Below, one piece after another: positions 37,472-45,345 of a stretch of DNA of 64,000 nt. Source of the stretch: UBA7957 sp965224675 (GTDB lineage Bacteria; Pseudomonadota; Gammaproteobacteria; Granulosicoccales; Granulosicoccaceae); assembly GCA_965224675.1 (NCBI GenBank), contig CBDDAA010000002.1, forward strand, positions 62,001 through 126,000. The letters run 5' to 3'. The translations under genes were made by a program, and so were the position numbers. The notes under the pieces are model-generated. The model was not told where the DNA came from. It searched no databases and saw nothing but the letters and a program-made list of their open reading frames with translations. Positions within the stretch are counted from its first letter, which is position 1. Each line of letters starts with the position of its first letter.

Positions 37472-39625
37472 ATGGACGGCAGTATTCCAGATTTTACGGG
37501 TATCAGCTACAAAAGAACATCAATCCGATCAACAAATCATGAGGCATCATCCCCTCCATGGAAGACACCTGAGCAAATAGAATTAAAGCCAGTATTTGAA
37601 ACCCAAGACCTCAAAGGCTTGGATTTTCTCAACACCTACCCCGGGATTGCACCGTATCTTCGTGGCCCTTACCCAACAATGTACGTAAACCAACCCTGGA
37701 CAATACGTCAATATGCCGGATTCTCAACTGCTGCTGAGAGCAATGCTTTTTACCGTAGAAATCTGGCCGCTGGACAGAAAGGGCTATCAATCGCATTTGA
37801 TTTAGCAACCCATCGTGGCTACGATTCAGATCATCCACGGGTAAAAGGTGATGTAGGTATGGCGGGTGTAGCCATTGACTCCATTATTGACATGCGCACA
37901 CTGTTTGATGGAATTCCACTGGATAAAATGAGTGTATCAATGACAATGAATGGCGCAGTATTGCCCATCCTTGCTTTGTACATTGTTGCCGCCGAGGAAC
38001 AAGGAGTAAAGCCCAAGCAATTATCAGGTACAATCCAGAATGATGTTCTAAAGGAGTTTATGGTACGCAATACCTATATTTACCCGCCAAAATCCTCGTT
38101 ACGAATTATTTCCGACATATTTCAATACAGCTCAAAAAATATGCCACGTTTTAACAGCATTAGTATTTCTGGCTATCATATGCAGGAAGCCGGAGCTACG
38201 GCAGATCTGGAATTGGCTTATACTCTGGCTGACGGAGTCGAATACATACGCACCGGCTTGGATGCAGGATTGCAGATTGACAATTTTGCGCCTCGATTAT
38301 CCTTCTTTTGGGCTATAGGAATGAACTACTATATGGAGATAGCCAAGCTTCGTGCGGCCCGAATGTTGTGGGCTAAATTAGTTAAGCAGTTCAATCCCAA
38401 AAACCCCAAATCATTGAGCCTTAGAACCCACTGCCAAACCTCAGGTTGGAGCCTTACGGCCCAGGACGTATACAATAATATCACCCGTACTTGTATTGAA
38501 GCAATGGCCGCCACACAGGGACATACACAATCATTGCATACAAATGCATTTGACGAAGCCTTGGCGTTGCCCACGGATTTTTCAGCCCGAATTGCGAGAA
38601 ATACGCAACTATTCTTACAGCAGGAAACCGATACCTGTATTACAGTTGACCCCTGGGGTGGCAGTTATTTTATAGAATCACTAACCCATAAACTCGCGAG
38701 CCGGGCTTGGCAACATATTGAAGAAATCGAGGCCCACGGAGGTATGACCGCAGCGATAAGTGAAGGAATTCCCAAACTACGGATCGAGGAAGCAGCAACT
38801 CGTACTCAGGCCAGAATTGACAGTGGGCAACAAACGGTACTCGGCATCAATAAGTTTCCACTCGATGAAAAAGAAGATATTGATGTTCTTAAAATTGACA
38901 ATACAGCAGTACGTGAGAAGCAAATTGCCCAACTGAAACAACTTAAATCCGAAAGAGACGAGTCAAAGACAAAATCAGTCCTTTTGGATCTTGAGCAAGC
39001 AGCTCGAAATGACAGCGGAAACCTTCTGGAACTAGCCATCAACGCAGTCCGTCATAGTGCCAGTGTGGGCGAAATATCTTCGACATTGGAAAATATTTAC
39101 GGTCGATATGTGGCAAAATCCAGCTCAGTGCAGGGCATATACAGGAGTGAGTTTAACAAGAGTGGTGAGTCCGTGACAGATCTTGAAAAAGTAATTACTG
39201 AATTTGAAAACCATGAAGGACGCAGGCCCCGTATCCTGATAGCAAAACTTGGCCAGGATGGGCATGACCGCGGGCAAAAAGTTATTGCCAGTGCATTCGC
39301 GGATATAGGTTTTGATGTCGATATTGGACCGCTGTTTCAAACCCCCGAAGAAGCAGCCCGACAGGCTGTGGAAAACGATGTACATATTGTCGGAGCCAGC
39401 TCACTCGCTGCAGGCCATATGAGTCTGGTACCAGACTTGCGCGAGGCCCTTGCAAACCTCGGACGCAGTGACATATTGATTGTAGTGGGCGGTGTTATTC
39501 CCCCGCAGGATTTCGAAGCACTATATCAAGCCGGAGCAAGTGAAATTTTTCCTCCGGGTACAGTAATAGGAGAAGCAGCTGTCAAGCTAATTCAAAAATT
39601 AAATAAAACACTTGGTTATGCCTAA
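37472..39625 (+). CDS. mutB: methylmalonyl-CoA mutase, large (alpha) subunit
   Basis: An adenosylcobalamin-dependent mutase interconverting methylmalonyl-CoA and succinyl-CoA. 717 aa. The TIM barrel has YAGFSTAAESNAFYRRNLAA, SIAFDLATHRGYDSDHPRV and DPWGGSYFIESLTHKL. The C-terminal B12 domain has ILIAKLGQDGHDRGQKVIA (DxHxxG near residue 595) and GASSLAAGHMSLVPDL. It forms an operon with mutA and meaB. It serves propionate, odd-chain or branched-chain catabolism, or the reverse direction. Propionyl-CoA carboxylase and the epimerase are not in the window. Confidence 0.97.
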   Translation: MDGSIPDFTGISYKRTSIRSTNHEASSPPWKTPEQIELKPVFETQDLKGLDFLNTYPGIAPYLRGPYPTMYVNQPWTIRQYAGFSTAAESNAFYRRNLAAGQKGLSIAFDLATHRGYDSDHPRVKGDVGMAGVAIDSIIDMRTLFDGIPLDKMSVSMTMNGAVLPILALYIVAAEEQGVKPKQLSGTIQNDVLKEFMVRNTYIYPPKSSLRIISDIFQYSSKNMPRFNSISISGYHMQEAGATADLELAYTLADGVEYIRTGLDAGLQIDNFAPRLSFFWAIGMNYYMEIAKLRAARMLWAKLVKQFNPKNPKSLSLRTHCQTSGWSLTAQDVYNNITRTCIEAMAATQGHTQSLHTNAFDEALALPTDFSARIARNTQLFLQQETDTCITVDPWGGSYFIESLTHKLASRAWQHIEEIEAHGGMTAAISEGIPKLRIEEAATRTQARIDSGQQTVLGINKFPLDEKEDIDVLKIDNTAVREKQIAQLKQLKSERDESKTKSVLLDLEQAARNDSGNLLELAINAVRHSASVGEISSTLENIYGRYVAKSSSVQGIYRSEFNKSGESVTDLEKVITEFENHEGRRPRILIAKLGQDGHDRGQKVIASAFADIGFDVDIGPLFQTPEEAARQAVENDVHIVGASSLAAGHMSLVPDLREALANLGRSDILIVVGGVIPPQDFEALYQAGASEIFPPGTVIGEAAVKLIQKLNKTLGYA

Positions 39626-39628
39626 GCC

Positions 39629-40636
39629 GTGCTTGTAAAAAAATCCCAATTATCTATAGAAGATTACGTTCAAGGGATACTTTCCGGTCAGCGGGAATTA
39701 CTGGCACGTGCCATAACTTTGATCGAATCATCAAATTCAGAACATCAAAAAATGGCGCTGGAGGTCTTGGAACGAATAATGCCACATACTGGAGACTCTC
39801 TAAGAATAGGTATATCTGGCATCCCTGGAGTTGGTAAAAGCACATTTATTGAAGCCTTCGCCCTATCTTTATGCGATCAGGATTTTAAGGTTGCAGTGCT
39901 TACCATTGACCCAAGCAGTGAGCGAACAGGTGGCAGTATCCTCGGTGATAAAACCCGTATGGTGGAATTGGCTGTTCATAACAATGCATTTATTCGACCT
40001 TCTCCTTCATCGGGTAACCTGGGAGGCGTAGCACGGCGTACACGTGAATCCATATTATTAAGTGAAGCTGCAGGTTACAACCTTATTTTTGTGGAGACTG
40101 TCGGTGTTGGGCAATCAGAAACTACCGTAGCCAGTATGGTCGATTTCTTCCTCGTACTTATGCTAGCCGGAACTGGTGACGAATTACAGGGAATAAAAAA
40201 AGGCATTATTGAAATCGCCGATATGCTTGTAATAAACAAAGCAGATGGCGATCAGGCCAAAAAAGCTCAAATTGCTGCCAAAGAAACCATGCATGCTTTG
40301 AGTATTGTTTCGTCCGAATTTACCGCCTGGAGAACGCCGGTGCTAACCTGCAGTGCGCTGGAAAAAACCGGATTGGATGAAATATGGGGTAAGCTCGAAT
40401 TATTTCAGGCGAAAATGTTTGAAAACGGATTATTCAAACAACGTCGCCAAAAACAACAACTGCAATGGATGTGGACTTTGATCGAACAGGAAATTATCCA
40501 CTCGATAAAGAATAACCCAAACATTCTGGACATTCTGGGCAAAATTGAGAAAAAGGTAAGTTCAGGAGAGCTTCCGGTTCGAAAAGCGGTGTCATTGTTA
40601 CTGGATAAATCGGCTATCAACCTGAGTCAATATTAA
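39629..40636 (+). CDS. meaB: methylmalonyl-CoA mutase-associated GTPase MeaB (ArgK family)
   Basis: A G3E P-loop GTPase that protects and reloads the mutase with cofactor. 335 aa. Motifs are GISGIPGVGKSTFIEAFALS (Walker A, near residue 60), DPSSERTGGSILGDKTRM, FVETVGVGQSETTVASMVD (switch region) and LVINKADGDQAKKAQ (NKAD). The start is GTG at 39629, three bases after the mutB stop, with no clear Shine-Dalgarno, so translation is probably coupled. Its stop overlaps the convergent chemoreceptor stop within TTAA. Confidence 0.95.
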   Translation: MLVKKSQLSIEDYVQGILSGQRELLARAITLIESSNSEHQKMALEVLERIMPHTGDSLRIGISGIPGVGKSTFIEAFALSLCDQDFKVAVLTIDPSSERTGGSILGDKTRMVELAVHNNAFIRPSPSSGNLGGVARRTRESILLSEAAGYNLIFVETVGVGQSETTVASMVDFFLVLMLAGTGDELQGIKKGIIEIADMLVINKADGDQAKKAQIAAKETMHALSIVSSEFTAWRTPVLTCSALEKTGLDEIWGKLELFQAKMFENGLFKQRRQKQQLQWMWTLIEQEIIHSIKNNPNILDILGKIEKKVSSGELPVRKAVSLLLDKSAINLSQY

Positions 40637-43131
40637 AACGCTTCCCATTGAGCATCACTAACATTAGCACCTATTGCATAGGCCGATTTTGCTGCCTTTA
40701 GCGTATTTTTATCATCCGAATTATCTACCGCCGTGGTAGATTGGACTACGGTCAGTTTCGCTGAAGGCTCTGCATCCCAGAGATGATCAGTTTGTCGCTG
40801 TTCCGATTCGAAAGATTCACCCGTCTTAAAAAAACTAACCTTGTCAATTAACCCCAGGGCTTGCTTCCCCATCAACTCTGATGCGACAGCTGCCTGTTCA
40901 ACCAAGGTTGTATTTTTTTGAGTCATATCATCCATCTGCGTGATAGCGTGGTTGACTTGTTCAATTGCATCAGACTGCTCCTGGGAGGCAGTTGAAATTT
41001 CGGTAACAATCTCACTCACTTTTTTGATTGAGTCCATGATTTTTCCCAGCGTTTCTCCTGAATCATCGACCAGATTGGAACCTTCTTCGACCTTGGCAAC
41101 GCTGTCTTCAATCAAATCCTTGATTTCTTTGGCTGCTGTAGCAGAACGACCCGCAAGATTGCGTACTTCAGTTGCAACCACCGCAAATCCTCGGCCTTGC
41201 TCACCCGCCCTCGCCGCCTCTACCGACGCATTTAAGGCCAACAGATTTGTCTGAAAGGCAATATCATCAATAACACCAATTATTGCCGCGATTTGGTTCG
41301 ATGATTCAGTAATAGCCGACATTGCTGATACCGCCTGCTCAACCACTTTACTGCCATCTTCCGCCTGGGTTCTCGCCCCAGTGGCCAATTGATCTGCCAA
41401 TATTGCATTGTCAGCATTTTGCTTAACCGTTGAGGTCATCTGCTCCATGCTGGAGGCCGTATCCTGTAAATTTGCCGCCTGTTGTTCGGTTCGTCCTGAG
41501 AGGTCTTTATTTGCTTGAGTGATTTCTTGCGAACCTGACATTACCTGACTGGCGCCTTCGGAAATTTGCACAACCACCTGTGTGAGCTTCTCAATGGTCA
41601 TATTTACATCATTTTTAAGCAAAGCAAATGTACCTTGATACTCGGACTCCATCTTTCGTGTCAAATTTCCTGTTGCTAAAGTACTTAAGACCGTGGCAGT
41701 GTCAGATACGATGTTGTCAAAGACCTCCAACAACTGATTAATTCCGCGGCTAAGCTCCTCAAAAAAATCATTTTTATCCTGTAAACTGATTCGGCGAGTC
41801 AGATCGCCCATTAAAGCACTTTGCAAAATGTCCCGCACTTCTCTCTGTATAACAATCTCTTGATATCGGTTTTGCCACTCAATTACCAAGCCCACGCGTT
41901 CTCCATTTCCATCAATCACTGGCTTGGTAATAATGCCAAGATCAATATCCCCTATTTTTATGGTCACTATGTCTGTACCACTCGGTTTATCTATCGCCCT
42001 ATGCTGAAGCGCTTGACTCTGTTGGAAAACATCCAAATTAGTGCCCACTAGGACATCGACCCTGAAGTCGTGTAACTCTTCACGAAAATCGTTTTCTACG
42101 GTATTGAAAAAAGCCTTCAACGAATCATTGATATAAACAATATTACACGCGTTGTCTGCGATCATGATATTAGCATCGACTTTGTCCAAGGCCTGCTTGA
42201 TACGACTGACTTCTACCATTGCCTGTTGATCAGCATTGCCTCTGAGTTGCAAATTATCACGCATCTTTTGCAATGCGTTAAGAAGCGCACCTGTTTCATC
42301 CGCTGAACCTTCGCCTATATCAACGTGCAGGTCGTTATTAGAAATCCTATTCGCCACCTGTACCGCTTGTTCAAAAGGTTTTATGATTTTTTGTTTTATC
42401 ATGAACCAGGTAAATCCAAGTATTGTAAGTAATGTAAATAGGATTGATAAAATGATGGTACGACTGACTCCATATCCATTATTGATTTGAGTATCAATAT
42501 TCGTATTTACCTCCAATACACCGCGAACATCCCCTAACTTCCAATTTGCAAAGGGTGTATCCGGATGAGAATTGTGGCAATTTACACAAGCCGTATCGAC
42601 CATTTTATCGGCTACTGCCACACGCACTGTATTAGCACCATTGTTTTTAGTTTTCTGGACATAAGTTCCATCGGGATTTTTTCTTAAATATTCCCAAGCG
42701 TTTTTAGCAAACTGATCCTGCTTACGAGTTTGCCTGTTTGGAAAAGGATAAGCGCTGTAAAGCTTTAGTGAGGTTTCACTGCCTTCCAGTAAGGTGCTCA
42801 TATCGTGGATCAATGTCGCCGGCAAGGGAATGGTTTTATCTACGTCTGCATGATTAAACGATGCCTTTATGTCAGACACGCCGATCACTTTTTTTATAAC
42901 ATGCTGCGTATAATATTTACGCAATATCTTGAATTGTTTTACTGTATTTTGTGCGGTTATAGTTGCTTCCTGCACAACATTTTTTTCTTGCATGGTAGGC
43001 ACAAAATAGCCAAGAACGCCAACGCAAATAACGCTCAAAATAAAAATGGGAATAACGATTTTTAAACCAAGACTGTTCTTCCAATGTATTTTTGTGTCTA
43101 AATATCCATATTCCTGTGATTCAGCAGTCAC
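40633..43131 (-). CDS. methyl-accepting chemotaxis protein with periplasmic c-type haem sensor domain
   Basis: A transmembrane chemoreceptor, 832 aa. Membrane helices are at about residues 23-43 and 223-245. The periplasmic domain between them resembles the Tll0287-like/DUF3365 family and carries a covalent haem motif CVNCH at 182-186. Then come a HAMP domain (about 246-300), a PAS-like domain (about 310-430), a second HAMP-like segment and a full signalling domain with the conserved hairpin region GVIDDIAFQTNLLALNASVE. The C-terminus ends QWEAF, like the NWETF pentapeptide that tethers CheR and CheB. The GTG start has GGGAGG (43140-43145) eight bases upstream. The ligand is probably redox state, oxygen or NO, by inference from the haem. 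No che genes are adjacent. Confidence 0.93.
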   Translation of the reverse strand: MTAESQEYGYLDTKIHWKNSLGLKIVIPIFILSVICVGVLGYFVPTMQEKNVVQEATITAQNTVKQFKILRKYYTQHVIKKVIGVSDIKASFNHADVDKTIPLPATLIHDMSTLLEGSETSLKLYSAYPFPNRQTRKQDQFAKNAWEYLRKNPDGTYVQKTKNNGANTVRVAVADKMVDTACVNCHNSHPDTPFANWKLGDVRGVLEVNTNIDTQINNGYGVSRTIILSILFTLLTILGFTWFMIKQKIIKPFEQAVQVANRISNNDLHVDIGEGSADETGALLNALQKMRDNLQLRGNADQQAMVEVSRIKQALDKVDANIMIADNACNIVYINDSLKAFFNTVENDFREELHDFRVDVLVGTNLDVFQQSQALQHRAIDKPSGTDIVTIKIGDIDLGIITKPVIDGNGERVGLVIEWQNRYQEIVIQREVRDILQSALMGDLTRRISLQDKNDFFEELSRGINQLLEVFDNIVSDTATVLSTLATGNLTRKMESEYQGTFALLKNDVNMTIEKLTQVVVQISEGASQVMSGSQEITQANKDLSGRTEQQAANLQDTASSMEQMTSTVKQNADNAILADQLATGARTQAEDGSKVVEQAVSAMSAITESSNQIAAIIGVIDDIAFQTNLLALNASVEAARAGEQGRGFAVVATEVRNLAGRSATAAKEIKDLIEDSVAKVEEGSNLVDDSGETLGKIMDSIKKVSEIVTEISTASQEQSDAIEQVNHAITQMDDMTQKNTTLVEQAAVASELMGKQALGLIDKVSFFKTGESFESEQRQTDHLWDAEPSAKLTVVQSTTAVDNSDDKNTLKAAKSAYAIGANVSDAQWEAF

Positions 43132-43502
43132 TTGCTATTCCTCCCTTTCAACCACTTGAGTGGTTTTCCATTCTATTTTCATAAACTATGCAATAATGCT
43201 TAGAATATTCCTTCTTACAATCCATCCTTGCGAGGCTATTCTGAGTCTATCTTGGGCAAACTATCTGATTTATCGGGCAATTTAATTTAGTTGTTATTGA
43301 CCACAATCTTCCACTACAACTCAATACCGCTATCGGTAGAAATTTGATATCCTTAACAGGAATTAAAAATATAAAAGTGAATAAGGTTTCACTAATGCTG
43401 CGGTTTGTCCAACTGCGTCCTTACTGATCAATACCGTTCTGGTCCTTGCCCATTACACTCATGAGCGTACAATTACGCGCTTTCAATTCATAGTATTCAA
43501 TC
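43132..43502. other. divergent region between chemoreceptor and avtA
   Basis: 370 bp with no gene. Immediately upstream of the chemoreceptor RBS is a compact inverted repeat, AACCACT-TG-AGTGGTT (43150-43165), which could be an operator or hairpin. No promoter consensus stood out for avtA. Confidence 0.5.
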
Positions 43503-44768
43503 ATGAAATTCTCCCGCTTTGGCGAAAAATTCACGCAACACAGTGGCATATTGCAATTAATGGACGATTTCTCTCAAACACTCAGTGGTGACCAACCCGT
43601 GAAGATGCTCGGTGGTGGCAATCCTGGCATTATCCCTGAAGCGCTGGAGCTCTATCGACAAAGTATGGAGAAAATCGTTGCCAGCCCTAAAAACTTCACT
43701 ACTGCGTTTGCAAATTACGATACACCACAGGGGCGTATGTCTTTTATCGATGCATTAGTTGATTTTCTAAACGATGAGTTTTCCTGGGGTATTAGCCGTA
43801 ACAATGTGGTGTTAACCAACGGCAGCCAAACTGCATTCTTTTTTCTCTTTAATCTGTTAGCAGGTAAAAGCCGTGATGGTATTTTTAGAAAAATATTACT
43901 ACCACTAACACCCGAGTATGTCGGCTATGCGGATCTGTCAATTGATGAGGAAACATTCGTTTCGCAAAAACCCATTATCGATAAACTGGACGAACAAACA
44001 TTTAAATATCAGGTTGATTTTGGAGCGCTTCCAGATAATCCGGCTATATCTGCAATTTGCGTATCCCGTCCAACCAATCCAACGGGTAATGTGCTATCTG
44101 ATGAGGAGATTAAACATTTAGACAAAATTGCAAAACAACGGGATATTCCTCTCATTATCGATAACGCTTATGGCGCGCCCTTTCCTTATATCATCAATAA
44201 TGAAGTCAAACCAGATTGGAATGACAATACCATAATGTGTATGAGTCTATCCAAACTGGGCCTGCCAGCTTTACGTACTGGCATTGTTATCGCAAACGAG
44301 GAAATAACCAAAGCACTCTCTTCTCTCAATGCAATTGTGAGTCTGTCGCCTGGTGGTCTAGGACCCTCTTTAATGATAGATCTGATCCAAAGTCGAAAGA
44401 TTCTTGAACTAAGCAGAAACATTATCCGTCCTTTCTATGCCAAAAAAGCGGATTTGGCTAAACAATGGTTTAATGCTGAGATGGATGGCATCGAGGCCTA
44501 TTGTCATAAACCTGAAGGCGCAATTTTTTTATGGTTTTGGTTCCCAGGTTTACCCATCACTGTCGCTCAATTGTACAAACGATTGAAAAAAAGAGGCGTA
44601 TTTATAGTACCTGGGCATTACTTTTTTCCAGGAATAACTGATAAAAACTGGCGCCACCCTCATGAGTGTATTCGAGTTTCCTATGCCCCTGCGGATGATG
44701 ACGTACAGAAAGGTATTGAGATCATAGGGCAGGAAGTAAAACGCGCTTTTGCTGGTGCGAACTCATGA
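43503..44768 (+). CDS. avtA: valine--pyruvate aminotransferase
   Basis: A PLP fold-type I aminotransferase interconverting valine plus pyruvate with 2-ketoisovalerate plus alanine. 421 aa (about 417 in E. coli AvtA). The AvtA-typical start FSRFGEKFTQHSGILQLMDD is followed by MLGGGNPGIIPEA. PLP contacts are in SRPTNPTGNVLSDEEI and LIIDNAYGAPFPYI. The Schiff-base lysine is in MSLSKLGLPALRTGIVI. Its stop overlaps the start of a GNAT gene (ATGA). Confidence 0.95.
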   Translation: MKFSRFGEKFTQHSGILQLMDDFSQTLSGDQPVKMLGGGNPGIIPEALELYRQSMEKIVASPKNFTTAFANYDTPQGRMSFIDALVDFLNDEFSWGISRNNVVLTNGSQTAFFFLFNLLAGKSRDGIFRKILLPLTPEYVGYADLSIDEETFVSQKPIIDKLDEQTFKYQVDFGALPDNPAISAICVSRPTNPTGNVLSDEEIKHLDKIAKQRDIPLIIDNAYGAPFPYIINNEVKPDWNDNTIMCMSLSKLGLPALRTGIVIANEEITKALSSLNAIVSLSPGGLGPSLMIDLIQSRKILELSRNIIRPFYAKKADLAKQWFNAEMDGIEAYCHKPEGAIFLWFWFPGLPITVAQLYKRLKKRGVFIVPGHYFFPGITDKNWRHPHECIRVSYAPADDDVQKGIEIIGQEVKRAFAGANS

Positions 44769-45256
44769 TACCCGATCAGACCCTCATAAGTATTCGCTAT
44801 GCAACGCTTAAAGATGTACCGTTAATTGCGGCATTTAACTGTGCAATGGCGCTAGAAACTGAAGATAAAAAACTGGATCAACAACAGGTAGAGCAAGGCG
44901 CAATAGGCATGATCGCAGACAAAGCCCGCGGATTTTATTTAGTCGCAGAATACAATGGCGAAGTAAAAGCCTGTCTAATGCTTACCTATGAATGGAGTGA
45001 TTGGCGCAATGCAGATTTTTGGTGGATACAAAGCGTTTTTGTAACACCGGACGCACGCCGACAAGGTTTATTTAAGGCGCTATATCAGCAGGTAAAAAAA
45101 CTTGCCCTCTGCAAATCAGCTTGTGGTTTGCGACTCTATGTAGAAAAAGTCAATTCCCGGGCGCAGCATACCTACCAATCACTGGGTATGAGTGAGTGTA
45201 AATATTTAATGTTTGAAGAGTCTCTGGTACATCCGACGCAGGCTATCGGGGAATAA
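44765..45256 (+). CDS. GNAT family N-acetyltransferase
   Basis: 163 aa. The acetyl-CoA-binding motif A is VFVTPDARRQGLFKALYQQV (about residues 95-114), with the family's RxxGxxxAL spacing. It starts IRYATLKDVPLIAAFN, typical of GNAT, and ends with an HTYQSLGMSE segment. The substrate is unknown. The ATGA overlap with avtA suggests translational coupling and perhaps an amine substrate linked to amino-acid metabolism, but this is inference. Confidence 0.9.
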   Translation: MIPDQTLISIRYATLKDVPLIAAFNCAMALETEDKKLDQQQVEQGAIGMIADKARGFYLVAEYNGEVKACLMLTYEWSDWRNADFWWIQSVFVTPDARRQGLFKALYQQVKKLALCKSACGLRLYVEKVNSRAQHTYQSLGMSECKYLMFEESLVHPTQAIGE

Positions 45257-45345
45257 AAACAGCCATAGTAGGAAATTCTTGGCTTTACGACATGGAATTT
45301 CGCCGACTGCTTTCATACTTTTACAACTAATAAAGATCGACACAT

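Noticed and set aside
40630..40640. Overlapping stops of meaB and the chemoreceptor as a possible frameshift or assembly join
   Set aside because: Both proteins have complete family C-termini; the TTAA simply serves as stop on both strands.
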